NCBI GenBank assembly: GCA_017450705.1
Contig: JAFSTC010000111.1
Location: 1 to 32,366, forward strand
Direction: 5' to 3'
From: Lentisphaeria bacterium
GTDB taxonomy: Bacteria; Verrucomicrobiota; Lentisphaeria; Victivallales; Victivallaceae
DNA: 32,366 nucleotides
This document shows, one piece after another, positions 15,636-24,802 of this stretch. The position numbers and the translations under genes are program-made. A model generated the notes under the pieces. That model searched no databases, had not been told where the DNA came from, and saw only the letters and a list, made by a program, of their open reading frames with translations. Each line of letters opens with the position of its first letter. Positions within the stretch are counted from its first letter, which is position 1.

Positions 15636-16720
15636 AACAGGATCTTTCGACCATCGCCGGCTTGTTCCGGATGCACGGCCTTTTCGTCGCAGCCGAGCCC
15701 TACGGCACGGGACACATCAACGACACCAGTAAGGCGACCTTCGACCAGAGCGGGACGCCCGTCCATTACATCTTCCAGCGGATCAATCACAACGTCTTCA
15801 AGGATCCGGCAGCCGTGATGAAAAACTTTTCAAGGGTCTGCGCCCATCTGGGGGCCCGGGCCCGCGCCCGGGGCGACGCCCGGGGGGCCATCGACCTGAT
15901 CGCGGCGAAGACGGGAGAATCCTTTGCCGTCGACGGAAACGGCAATTTCTGGCGGGCCTACTGCTTCATCGAAAACGCCCGCACCTTCGACGTCATCGAA
16001 TCCGCCGCGCAGGCCCGTCTTGCGGCGCAGGCCTTCGGCCGTTTCCAGTGCGAGCTGGTGGATCTGCCCGGGGAGCGGCTGATCGACACGATCCCCGATT
16101 TCCACAACACGCCCAAACGGATCGAGGCGCTGGAACGCGCCGCTTCCGCCGACAAGGCCGGACGCCTCAAGGAGGTGAAAAAGGAGTTCGATTTCATCAT
16201 GGCCCGCAAGGAGGAGTGCGGCATCCTTCTTGACCTCAACGCCAAGGGCGAGATCCCCGAACGCATCACCCACAACGACACGAAGCTCAACAACGTCCTC
16301 CTGGACTCTTCCACGGGGGAACCTGTCTGCGTCATCGATCTCGACACGGTGATGCCGGGTCTGGTCCATTACGACTTCGGCGACATGGTCCGCACGAGCA
16401 CCAGTCCCGCGATGGAGGACGAGAAGGACTTGAGCAAAGTCTTCATGCAGTTCGAGATGTTCGAGGCCCTTCTGCGGGGCTACCTCGACAGCGCGAAGGG
16501 CTTCCTCACTCCCGCCGAGAAACACTATCTGCCCTTCAGCGGCAAACTCATCACGCTGGAGATCGGGACCCGGTTCCTCACCGACTATCTGGAGGGGGAC
16601 GTCTACTTCAAGATCCACCGGCCCGAACACAACCTCGACCGCTGCCGCACCCAGCTCAAGCTGGTGGAATCCATCGAATCGCAATACGACAAAATGATGA
16701 AACTTCTGGAATCTTTATAA
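15632..16720 (+). CDS. APH-family sugar kinase, N-acetylhexosamine 1-kinase (NahK)-like
   Basis: 362 residues, close to bifidobacterial NahK (~359). It has a kinase fold with an early G-T-G-H-I-N-D loop, the catalytic loop T-H-N-D-T-K-L-N-N-V-L-L-D (D216), and the metal-binding V-I-D-L-D-T-V-M-P-G segment. NahK phosphorylates GlcNAc/GalNAc at C1 in the cytoplasm. The next gene is a UDP-sugar 4-epimerase-like SDR, which fits an amino-sugar or Leloir-like route. Other APH-like kinases share this fold, so the substrate is inferred. AGGAGG precedes the ATG, which overlaps the queH stop. Confidence 0.78.
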   Translation: MKQDLSTIAGLFRMHGLFVAAEPYGTGHINDTSKATFDQSGTPVHYIFQRINHNVFKDPAAVMKNFSRVCAHLGARARARGDARGAIDLIAAKTGESFAVDGNGNFWRAYCFIENARTFDVIESAAQARLAAQAFGRFQCELVDLPGERLIDTIPDFHNTPKRIEALERAASADKAGRLKEVKKEFDFIMARKEECGILLDLNAKGEIPERITHNDTKLNNVLLDSSTGEPVCVIDLDTVMPGLVHYDFGDMVRTSTSPAMEDEKDLSKVFMQFEMFEALLRGYLDSAKGFLTPAEKHYLPFSGKLITLEIGTRFLTDYLEGDVYFKIHRPEHNLDRCRTQLKLVESIESQYDKMMKLLESL

Positions 16721-16731
16721 GGGGGAAAAAC

Positions 16732-17649
<918 letters not shown>

Positions 17650-17664
17650 CAAGCACAAACTCCG

Positions 17665-18330
17665 TCACTTGAACTTGAGAACAAGACGGGCCGAAGCCTC
17701 TTTTTCTCCCCGCGTCACAACGGGAGCGATTCGAAAGAACGCTCCCGCCGGGGCGACTGTCAGGCCTTCGGCTTCGACGGTCACGGAAACACCGGAAAGG
17801 GTGAGCGCAAGCCGCTTTCCGTCCGGGGAGAGGACGTATTTTCCGACCCGGTCGAGAGGCCACCTGAGGACGAGCAGCGCAAGTTTGACGTCTTCCTGCG
17901 GCAGGTCTTTCACCGTGCAGGACAAGCGGATCTCGGCCCGCTCCCCGGAGAAGCCGAAGACGTATTCCGCCGACGTCCCGGGGAAGACCTCGGGATAAGG
18001 CTTCCAGCGGCGGCGGCAGAAGACGGCCCGCGCCGTGACGCTGTTCCGCCCGGGATCGGGCGAAAGTCCGCTCCAATAGTCCTCCCCGGTGCGGAAGAAG
18101 GTCTTGCCGTTCCCGGGCAGGAGCTCGTCGCCGAAGTCGAAGAAGGGCACCTTCCTGCCGTCGGCGAGGACGATTTCGGCGGGAAAGGCGTGGTACTTGA
18201 GGAACCGGCAGACCAGTTGAGGCGTTTTGACGGTCATTTTCTCCGACACCGGGTCGAACGCGCCGAAAGACACCTCCCCCGCGGCCAGCACCGCCGCGAA
18301 GGGCAGAAAACAACACAAAACCCTTTTCAT
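17665..18330 (-). CDS. Small secreted protein of unknown function
   Basis: 221 residues, not recognised. A signal peptide ([18 protein letters not shown]) is followed by an all-beta-looking chain with many short hydrophobic strands; no catalytic motif is visible. The ATG at 18330 overlaps the stop of the DUF6259-like gene (ATGA) and has GGAGG upstream; the longer upstream frame is rejected because it lacks a signal peptide and a ribosome site. It is the last gene of the four-gene minus-strand operon. A binding or accessory role to the large secreted protein is inferred from context only. Confidence 0.68.
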   Translation of the reverse strand: MKRVLCCFLPFAAVLAAGEVSFGAFDPVSEKMTVKTPQLVCRFLKYHAFPAEIVLADGRKVPFFDFGDELLPGNGKTFFRTGEDYWSGLSPDPGRNSVTARAVFCRRRWKPYPEVFPGTSAEYVFGFSGERAEIRLSCTVKDLPQEDVKLALLVLRWPLDRVGKYVLSPDGKRLALTLSGVSVTVEAEGLTVAPAGAFFRIAPVVTRGEKEASARLVLKFK

Positions 18331-21300
18331 CGCGCCTCCTCCCCGCCCAAGCAGAATCTCCAGGTGCCGAAATTGCAGAGCTGTTCCCCGAAAAAGTTGA
18401 AAAAGAGCAGATGGCGGCCCTCGACGCGCGATGTCAGGGGTATCGAAAGGCGGCCGTAATGACGCCACGACTTCGTGCGGAATTTTTTGTCGAGGGCAAC
18501 GACCGCGGCGATCTTCCCATTCACCGGATCGTCCAGCCGCACTTCGATGCGTCCGACGCCGCTGTCCGCCGGGGCGGCGAGTTTGAGGTCGAGGGCTCTT
18601 TCCGTCCCGTCGAAATCGACGGTCCCCGCGCAGACGCAGGTGCGGCTGATGTAGGTCACGGAGCGGTCCTGCGCGTTGACGACGCCGTTCCAGACCTTGA
18701 CCGCGTCACTGCCGAAATGTTCCGTTTTTGCGGAGAGCGCCTCCCGGTGCGGCAGTTTTTTCAAATCGGGGAGGAAGGGATCGGGGGGAGGAGAAGCTAT
18801 CTTTCGGAACTGTTCCGCGATGTGTTTTTCAAGCTTTTCAGGAACGTTCCCCGCCAGCATGAGGAGAAAATGCCCGGGAGCGATCTCGAAGGCGTCATTC
18901 GCCCGCGCCCGGCAAACCCGCCCCGAGGAGGAGAAGCATTTGACGGGCGCGTCCTTTTCGAGAACAAGACGGTTCATTTTCGTCTCCTTCGAAATGTTGA
19001 TGACGATGTACGCCGTGCAGTCGCCCAGTTTCCAGGCGGCTGCGACAAGAGCGGGCGTGGCGATGACCCGGTCGTAATGGTAGGCCCAGAAATTTTCGAT
19101 CATCTCCGGCTTTTCCGCGAGGACGGGAGGCCGCGCCATCAGCCCCTCCTGAAAGAAGTCCAGCAAGGCCGTGCGCAGATAGATCATTCTCCGAAGACAG
19201 GCCCGCAGATCGGCCAGCAGGGGAGAGGTGATCCCCCACTGGACGAACTGTTCCGAGTTGACCAGCTGCGTCGCGAGGACGGCACAAGAGGCCTCGGGGG
19301 TCCCGCCGGAGATGCCGCCGAAGAACTGGGTGCGTCCCGAATACACCAGCGGGAACAGGGGGACCTGATGCCGGTAGACCCAGCGCCAGGGCAGCACGCC
19401 GTCGAAAAGACCGACGCAGGGCTCGGCGTTGTCCTCGGTGAAGATCATCCCCCCCTTCCCGAATTCCGGCGAGCTGCGGACGGCGTCGAAAACGGGGAAC
19501 TGCCCCAGGTGATACCAGTTGTCCGGCGAATCCGGCGCGTGCCCGTGATCCGGCGATCCGCAGGGGAGCGCCCGGGCCGCGCCGATCTGGTCGCAGTACA
19601 CGGCGTCGAATCCCTGAGCCAGCATGCGCCGGACGAGAAGCGGCGCGTATTTCCGGTAGGTTTTCCCGGCGGGGCAGATCACGGCGTAGGGGATCCCTCC
19701 GAAGTTTTCGACGGCGGGCTTTCTTCCCCGCATGACCGTGCCGGGCAGAGCCTCCTTCGTGAAAAACACATCCTCCCCCCGCACGTCCCGAAGGGGCCAC
19801 AGCCGGGGATCGCAGTAGCCGGAGGTATGGATCCCCGCCTCCCGCAGACGCGCGATGGCTTCGGCCAGAAGCGGCTTCACCCGGCAGTGGGGCGAAAGGG
19901 AGGTCGTCACACACTCCTGCCACTGCCGCAAGTCCAGCAGATAGGGTACGCCGAGGTATTTTTTGAGGGCCAGCAGCTCCGGCAGATGCTGAAATTGCAG
20001 ATTCGGCCAGGGGAGCCGGAAGGCGTTGCGCACGGCCCACGCGGGCGTGCGGATGGATCTCTTCCACCAGCGGGGGGCATATTCTTCCAAAAGTCCCCGG
20101 TAGATCAGGCCCGCGTCGTACCAGTCGCCCCGGAAAAGCTGCCAGACGGCCGTCCCGGCGCGGACGGTCCCGCCCGGGGGGATCCTGTGGGTGAATGAGG
20201 CGGAAAAGACGTTTCCTGAGCAGACAACCCGCAGGCGTTTCGACGCGGCGCGCTCATCCATCAAGGCCAGCATGACGCCGGTTTCGGGGGTGTAGAACGC
20301 CCCCAGCGGCATGGCGCAGGCGCCCCGGGGATAATCGCCGTCGAAGGGCTTTTTCGCCGCATCTTGCCACGGCCGGGCAACGCCGCTGCCCTCGGGGGTC
20401 AGCACCCGGGCGTTTTTCGGATCGGGCACTTGAAAGGAGAGCACCGGGAAGTCCAGTCTTGCCAGCGGCGCTTTCCCCGCATTTTCCACGTCGATCTTCG
20501 CCGTGAGACGGTCGTCGGCAAAATGCAGTTCCAGCCTGACGGCAAGTTTCTCCCCGGGAGGCGGCAATTCGTAGAGCAGAACGGCGCCGGAGGGGGCGGG
20601 CTGGACTTTGACGCGCCACGCCGGGGACTGCCCGTCGAGGACGACGGGGCGGCCCATTCGGGAGAGCGTCAGTGCAAAGAAGGGCGCGTCGGGTCCGAGG
20701 AGCTCCCGGCCCGTTTTGCCGTCGAACCAGGAGAGGACGCCGCAGGCGTCGGGGAAGCGGGAGATCACCAGCTGCGACGTCTTCCCCTCGAGAACGGTGA
20801 AGCTCAAGGAGGCGGAACGGATCAGCTCCCGGAGTTTTTCGTCGGTCACGCCCCGGCCCGCGGCGCGGGCCAGCGCGGACCGGACGGCGGGGGAACAGCC
20901 GCTTTCGTCGATGAGCCTCTTCTGCCGTTCCGAAAGACGCCTTTCGACCTTGAAGGCGGGGGTCACGCCGGGAGAAGCGAGCACCAGCTCGCGGATGCGC
21001 TCTTCGGTGAGAACGCCCCCGCAGACCGCGACGTCGGCCAGCACCCCGGAAAAGCGCCAGGGCAGACCGAAGCTCTCGGCGCTGCCGATCTCGAGAAAAT
21101 CGGAGGTCCCCTCGGGCGGAAGTCCGGGGATCCGGTGTTCCCCGACTAGTTTCCCGTCCAGATAAAACCGGACTTCGTTCCACGCTTCGCCCTGATCGAT
21201 CAGACTGTGCCGGCGGAGCGTCACGGCCAGATGATGACGCCGGGTTTTGTTGTTCAGTTCCGGCAGACGGGGCGTTTCGTACCAGCTGCCCCACTTGCCC

Positions 21301-21608
21301 TCCCGGTGAAAACAGACGCCGAGACGGTCGCCCCGCCGGGCGACGGCCAGCTCCCTGTGCCGGTAAAAGAAGGCGTCCAGCCGTCCGGCGGGCCCGGCGG
21401 GCCCATCGGTCTTCCGCTGGAAAACCGCCGTCAGCGTCAGGCCCTCCCGCCACGGGATGCGCTTGACTTCCCGGCAGACGAGGCCCCTTTTTTCGCCCGA
21501 AAAAACGGTATCCCCCGCCTTTCGGTAAATCGGCGTCTCCCCGGCGGAAGAGAGCTCTCCCGCGAGGAACAGCACAAGCGCGCAGACGATCCCCGCCGCA
21601 AGTTTCAT
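18327..21608 (-). CDS. Large secreted LamG / DUF6259-like glycosidase-type / CBM6-like protein
   Basis: 1093 residues. Residues 1-~22 are a signal peptide. Residues ~30-215 look like a LamG/concanavalin-type domain ([13 protein letters not shown], then [16 protein letters not shown]). Residues ~230-480 are beta-rich. Residues ~490-830 resemble the DUF6259/GH-like TIM barrel ([35 protein letters not shown]). Residues ~960-1085 resemble a CBM6-type beta-sandwich ending H-L-L-F-F-N-F-F-G. The Asp of Y-C-D-Q and the Glu of T-E-D-N could be catalytic, but this is a guess. The ATG at 21608 overlaps the pseudopilin stop. Probably an exported glycan hydrolase; substrate unknown. Confidence 0.75.
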   Translation of the reverse strand: MKLAAGIVCALVLFLAGELSSAGETPIYRKAGDTVFSGEKRGLVCREVKRIPWREGLTLTAVFQRKTDGPAGPAGRLDAFFYRHRELAVARRGDRLGVCFHREGKWGSWYETPRLPELNNKTRRHHLAVTLRRHSLIDQGEAWNEVRFYLDGKLVGEHRIPGLPPEGTSDFLEIGSAESFGLPWRFSGVLADVAVCGGVLTEERIRELVLASPGVTPAFKVERRLSERQKRLIDESGCSPAVRSALARAAGRGVTDEKLRELIRSASLSFTVLEGKTSQLVISRFPDACGVLSWFDGKTGRELLGPDAPFFALTLSRMGRPVVLDGQSPAWRVKVQPAPSGAVLLYELPPPGEKLAVRLELHFADDRLTAKIDVENAGKAPLARLDFPVLSFQVPDPKNARVLTPEGSGVARPWQDAAKKPFDGDYPRGACAMPLGAFYTPETGVMLALMDERAASKRLRVVCSGNVFSASFTHRIPPGGTVRAGTAVWQLFRGDWYDAGLIYRGLLEEYAPRWWKRSIRTPAWAVRNAFRLPWPNLQFQHLPELLALKKYLGVPYLLDLRQWQECVTTSLSPHCRVKPLLAEAIARLREAGIHTSGYCDPRLWPLRDVRGEDVFFTKEALPGTVMRGRKPAVENFGGIPYAVICPAGKTYRKYAPLLVRRMLAQGFDAVYCDQIGAARALPCGSPDHGHAPDSPDNWYHLGQFPVFDAVRSSPEFGKGGMIFTEDNAEPCVGLFDGVLPWRWVYRHQVPLFPLVYSGRTQFFGGISGGTPEASCAVLATQLVNSEQFVQWGITSPLLADLRACLRRMIYLRTALLDFFQEGLMARPPVLAEKPEMIENFWAYHYDRVIATPALVAAAWKLGDCTAYIVINISKETKMNRLVLEKDAPVKCFSSSGRVCRARANDAFEIAPGHFLLMLAGNVPEKLEKHIAEQFRKIASPPPDPFLPDLKKLPHREALSAKTEHFGSDAVKVWNGVVNAQDRSVTYISRTCVCAGTVDFDGTERALDLKLAAPADSGVGRIEVRLDDPVNGKIAAVVALDKKFRTKSWRHYGRLSIPLTSRVEGRHLLFFNFFGEQLCNFGTWRFCLGGEEAR

Positions 21609-22357
21609 TGCTGTCGCGTTCCGGAGCTGTGCAAAGTCCACTGGACGCCCATGGGCGAGTTCACAAGTTCACCCCCGTTCATGGACGCGGTGTGTCCGTC
21701 GAGGAAGGCCGTGTTGGCGTTGTCGCCGTGGACCCGCCAGATGCCGATGTCCGACGTGCAGGCGCTCCGGGAGGTGAAGGCGTACCACCCCACGGGACCG
21801 TAGGCGGCGTTGGCGAAATTGGCCGCATCGGCGAAGAGCAGGAAGGCCGAAGGCATTTTGACGCTGGTCGTCTTGACACAGTCCTTGTTGCCCCAGTTGA
21901 TCCCCTTGCGGGCCCGGGCGTACTCCGTGCGCTCGTTGGAGTTTTTCATGTTGAGCATGCCGTAGCTGTTGGCCTGGCGGCAGCTGTTGAAGGGTTCTGC
22001 CGGTGTGACGCCCTTGGGGTTGGCGATCTCGGGGCAGAGCAGGACTTTCGGCGTCAGATAGGCCGTCTTCCCCAGCTTGTCCAGGCCGCAGAGGATCCAG
22101 TTCCAGTGGGTCATGTTCCCGGCGGGGTCCAGCCGGGAGATGATCACCATGTCCTGACTGTCGGCGGCGTAGCTCAGTTCGGCCTGGATGGTCTGCTTCA
22201 GCTGCGAGATGCAGCTGGAGGTCCGCGCCCGAGCCCGGGCCTGCTGCAGGGCAGGCATCAGCATGGAAGCGAGAATGGCGATGATGGCGATCACGACCAG
22301 AAGCTCGATCAACGTGAAACGCGCTTGCGGCCTGTCCGAGCGAGATGACTTTTTCAT
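21605..22357 (-). CDS. Pseudopilin-type secreted protein with H-x9-DG motif
   Basis: 250 residues. The N-terminus holds a type IV pilin-like signal: basic leader, then [16 protein letters not shown] with the Glu at +5, as used by prepilin peptidase. The rest is a globular PVC-type domain with L-L-C-P-E, N-S-Y-G-M, L-L-F-A-D-A and the C-terminal [12 protein letters not shown]. The ATG at 22357 is preferred over 22372 because AAGGAAAGG precedes only the former. No other pilus or type II secretion gene is nearby. Its stop overlaps the start of the large secreted protein, so the two are probably made together and may act together at the cell surface. Confidence 0.88.
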   Translation of the reverse strand: MKKSSRSDRPQARFTLIELLVVIAIIAILASMLMPALQQARARARTSSCISQLKQTIQAELSYAADSQDMVIISRLDPAGNMTHWNWILCGLDKLGKTAYLTPKVLLCPEIANPKGVTPAEPFNSCRQANSYGMLNMKNSNERTEYARARKGINWGNKDCVKTTSVKMPSAFLLFADAANFANAAYGPVGWYAFTSRSACTSDIGIWRVHGDNANTAFLDGHTASMNGGELVNSPMGVQWTLHSSGTRQQ

Positions 22358-22393
22358 GACCTTTCCTTTCATGATATAACGGTCGAGACGACG

Positions 22394-23524
22394 TTATTTC
22401 AAAAAAACTCCGTTTTCGATGACGATCCGGCCACGGGGCTCCCGGGAAAGGACCCGGAAGCCGGTTTCGCCGCCCGGCGCGTCCAGCCGGACCGGGAGCA
22501 CGACGTCGCCCGCAAGTTCGAACTTTTCCGCGCAGACGCCGCCGTTCACAAGCTCAAGCACAAGCGGTCCGGCATCCTCCAAACGGACCTCGGCCGAAAA
22601 ATGCCGGTAGACGCCCCGGGGGATGGCGTACAGCAGGACCGCTTCGCTGTTGACGCCGAAAGCGATGTCGTTCCCCTTCTCCTCATACCGCCGCAGGGCG
22701 AAGCCGCCCGAGCCGCCGATGGGGTAAGCGAAGGGCGAAAATTCGGCAAGACGCCGCTCCGGAACGAGAGGCGCCCGGTCTTCCGCGATGGCGAACACCG
22801 TGGCGACGGCGTCCGTCGCCAGAGAAAGGGCGTTGAGGAACATGATCTTTTCGTTTTCCTCAGGCGTTCTCCGGCTTGCGCCGTAGAGAAAATCGACGGC
22901 CAGATCGAAGAGAGCCCTCCGGCTGGAGGCCCCGTCCCGGACATACCGCGCGTAAAGCAGGGAAACCGCCTCGTCGATGCTGTCCGAAAGGATCCGGGGG
23001 GCGGCGGCGAGGGTCAGAAAAGACTCATCGAAAGGCAGTTTTGCGAGGTATTTGGCGGTCTCCCGGCCCGAGAGGCGGTCGAGGACGAAGAGATCCGTCC
23101 CGTCGGCCCCCTCCAGCGCGTGGAGCCCGAAGAGAGAGTCCTCGATGAAATGCAGAAGACAGCCCAGATATTTCCAGGCTTCTTTCCGTTCGCCCAGCCG
23201 CAGAAGACCGATGGCCTTTTCGATATAGAAACGCATCCCCTTTTCGACGTGGCGGAGATTGTCGTTGGGCCTGAGATGGACCATTTTGAGACCGTTCTCT
23301 CCCCGCGTCCAGTAGCGGTAGAACTCCTCCACCGGCGTGTGGGGCGGGTAGTGGAATTGGATCCCGTCGGTGAAATACATGTACGGCTCCGCCTCGGCGT
23401 GGCGGGGCCCCCAGTAGTCGTCGGGCCAGCAGCAGCAGTCGAGATCGAAAGACGCCGCGTCCGGCACTCCGGCGCAAGCAAGTGCCCGGGCCGTCAGGCA
23501 TTTGTGGAACGCTTCACCGGGCAT
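22394..23524 (-). CDS. PLC/S1-P1-like all-alpha domain with C-terminal NPCBM-like domain
   Basis: 376 residues, no signal peptide. Residues 1-~250 are helical and contain H125-x3-D129-x5-H135-x2-E138 (in L-L-H-F-I-E-D-S-L-F-G-L-H-A-L-E), resembling the zinc site of zinc-dependent phospholipase C/S1-P1 nucleases; H7 and W33-P-D may contribute. Residues ~270-376 (F-G-V-N-S-E-A-V-L-L-Y, then F-S-A-E-V-R-L-E-D) look like an NPCBM-type carbohydrate-binding beta domain. It is first in the four-gene operon, with a promoter shared symmetrically with the GntR-type regulator. An intracellular hydrolase acting on an imported glycoconjugate is one reading. The fold assignment is tentative. Confidence 0.5.
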   Translation of the reverse strand: MPGEAFHKCLTARALACAGVPDAASFDLDCCCWPDDYWGPRHAEAEPYMYFTDGIQFHYPPHTPVEEFYRYWTRGENGLKMVHLRPNDNLRHVEKGMRFYIEKAIGLLRLGERKEAWKYLGCLLHFIEDSLFGLHALEGADGTDLFVLDRLSGRETAKYLAKLPFDESFLTLAAAPRILSDSIDEAVSLLYARYVRDGASSRRALFDLAVDFLYGASRRTPEENEKIMFLNALSLATDAVATVFAIAEDRAPLVPERRLAEFSPFAYPIGGSGGFALRRYEEKGNDIAFGVNSEAVLLYAIPRGVYRHFSAEVRLEDAGPLVLELVNGGVCAEKFELAGDVVLPVRLDAPGGETGFRVLSREPRGRIVIENGVFLK

Positions 23525-23589
23525 TTTTCAAACTCATCCTCCGATACGTCCGCGATCGCGGAACACCTGATGTCTATTTATGCAACAGT

Positions 23590-23618
23590 AATATACCCTT
23601 CTTCGGGCATTTTGTCAA
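23590..23618 (-). promoter_or_regulatory. Near-consensus promoter of the 23524-17665 operon
   Basis: Minus strand TTGACA (23618-23613), 17 bp, TATATT (23595-23590), a near-perfect sigma-70 promoter. Its -35 box forms one arm of the inverted repeat 23612-23632 whose other arm is the -35 box of the divergent regulator gene. Confidence 0.75.
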
Positions 23619-23632
23619 GTTCCCCTTGACAA
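23612..23632. promoter_or_regulatory. Inverted repeat joining the two divergent -35 boxes (candidate operator)
   Basis: TTGTCAAG (23612-23619), 5 bp, CTTGACAA (23625-23632), perfect 8-bp arms. The symmetry places one TTGACA in each direction, so a dimeric regulator bound here would block both promoters at once. The symmetry may instead be a by-product of two facing TTGACA boxes. Confidence 0.5.
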
Positions 23633-23654
23633 GAGGAGATATCTCCGCTAGATT
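23626..23654 (+). promoter_or_regulatory. Near-consensus promoter of the GntR/LacI regulator
   Basis: TTGACA (23626-23631), 17 bp, TAGATT (23649-23654). The spacer contains the 12-bp palindrome at 23635-23646. Confidence 0.72.
23635..23646. promoter_or_regulatory. 12-bp perfect palindrome in the promoter spacer (candidate GntR operator)
   Basis: GGAGATATCTCC lies between the -35 and -10 boxes of the regulator gene, the usual place for autorepression by a dimeric winged-helix protein. Binding by the product of the adjacent gene is inferred. Confidence 0.5.
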
Positions 23655-23679
23655 ATATAGAAGGACATTCGGAGGGGGA

Positions 23680-24750
23680 ATGAAAAAGGAAGTCGCGAAA
23701 ACGCAGTATCTGCTGCCTGAAAAACTGAAGCGGAACTCGACCGTTCCGCTGTATTCCCAGATCCACGCCCAGCTCAGACGGGAGATCGTTCTCGGGAACT
23801 TCCGCCCGGGAGAGAAATTCTACTCCTATCGGGAGCTCAAGCAGCTCTACGGCGTGGAGCTGCGGACCGTCGCCGCGTCACTGAATCTGCTCGTCCGGGA
23901 CGGTCTGGTCGAAAAACAGGCGGCACGGGGCACCTACGTCCGCAGAACGGATCTCTGCCGCGAGGTGGGCAACATCTGGTTCGCCGTGATCGGCCATGAG
24001 GGATATCATCCCTTTTACTTCAACGCCCTCAACGGCCTGATCTGCGAAGCGCAGAAATTCGGACTGCGGGTGATGGTCAAGCTGAGCGGCGGCCGGAAGG
24101 ATTTTCTGGAATGGTTCGAACCCTCTCCCGGAGAAGGGCTGATCCTCACGGGGGAAATCGACAACGCACTCGTCCACCGCGCCGGAAAGAAATGCAACAA
24201 CAACGTGGTCGTGATCGGCAACTACGAGAACATCGAAAACGCGGGGACCGTCTGCGCCCGTTTTTCCGCCGCGCTGGAGACCGCCCTCTGCCTGGCCTGG
24301 AACAAGGGAGCCCGGCGCTTCATGCTGATCACGGGCGACATCACCCGTCCCATCTCCCGGGGGCTGAGGGAGAAAGTCAGGGTCTTCTGCGAAACGAAAA
24401 AATGCGGATTCGTTCCCGTCTCCGCTCCGGAGGAAGACGGTTATGCGGCACTGGCGGATGCGACGGCCCTCCCCGACTGCATCGTCGTGACCGAAGCCGC
24501 CTACAAAGGCGTCCTCTACCGCATGCTGGAACAACGGCTGCGGTGTCCCGACGACATCTTTCTCATCCGCTACGGCCGAGAGCGTCAGGACCGGTCGTCC
24601 CCCGATTACGCCGCCGTAGACATGGAGGGCGACGGGCGGAAATTCGGAGCGGCGGCTCTGCGGCTCCTGCTACGCGGCGGCAAGGAAACAACGGCGCTGG
24701 ACATCGTCTGCAGGATCAAACGCGATCAGGAAAAATCGTGGCCGGTCTGA
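23680..24750 (+). CDS. GntR-type DNA-binding / LacI-type sensor hybrid transcription regulator
   Basis: 356 residues. Residues ~20-90 form a GntR winged helix (P-L-Y-S-Q-I-H-A-Q-L-R-R-E-I, then Y-R-E-L-K-Q-L-Y-G-V and L-V-R-D-G-L-V-E-K-Q-A-A-R-G-T-Y-V). Residues ~100-350 resemble a periplasmic-binding-protein/LacI sensor fold: N-I-W-F-A-V-I, a P-F-Y-F-N-A-L-N-G-L segment, and D-C-I-V-V-T-E-A-A-Y-K-G-V-L. This AraR-like layout usually senses a sugar in the cytoplasm. It is divergent from the four-gene secreted-protein operon and very likely controls it. GGAGGGGG precedes the ATG at 23680; longer upstream frames overlap the promoter and are rejected. Confidence 0.88.
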   Translation: MKKEVAKTQYLLPEKLKRNSTVPLYSQIHAQLRREIVLGNFRPGEKFYSYRELKQLYGVELRTVAASLNLLVRDGLVEKQAARGTYVRRTDLCREVGNIWFAVIGHEGYHPFYFNALNGLICEAQKFGLRVMVKLSGGRKDFLEWFEPSPGEGLILTGEIDNALVHRAGKKCNNNVVVIGNYENIENAGTVCARFSAALETALCLAWNKGARRFMLITGDITRPISRGLREKVRVFCETKKCGFVPVSAPEEDGYAALADATALPDCIVVTEAAYKGVLYRMLEQRLRCPDDIFLIRYGRERQDRSSPDYAAVDMEGDGRKFGAAALRLLLRGGKETTALDIVCRIKRDQEKSWPV

Positions 24751-24802
24751 CGAAGCCGAAAGCGGCGTCGGGCGTTTTGTCAGCAGCTCTTCCGGGCACG
24801 CG

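Noticed and set aside
23482-23679. Longer N-terminus for the GntR/LacI regulator
   Set aside because: It would include both divergent promoters and part of the opposite gene. The ATG at 23680 has a strong ribosome site and matches family starts.
24749-24769. Weak hairpin after the regulator gene
   Set aside because: The stem is broken by a bulge and followed by only four T residues after a GC stretch; not convincing as a terminator.
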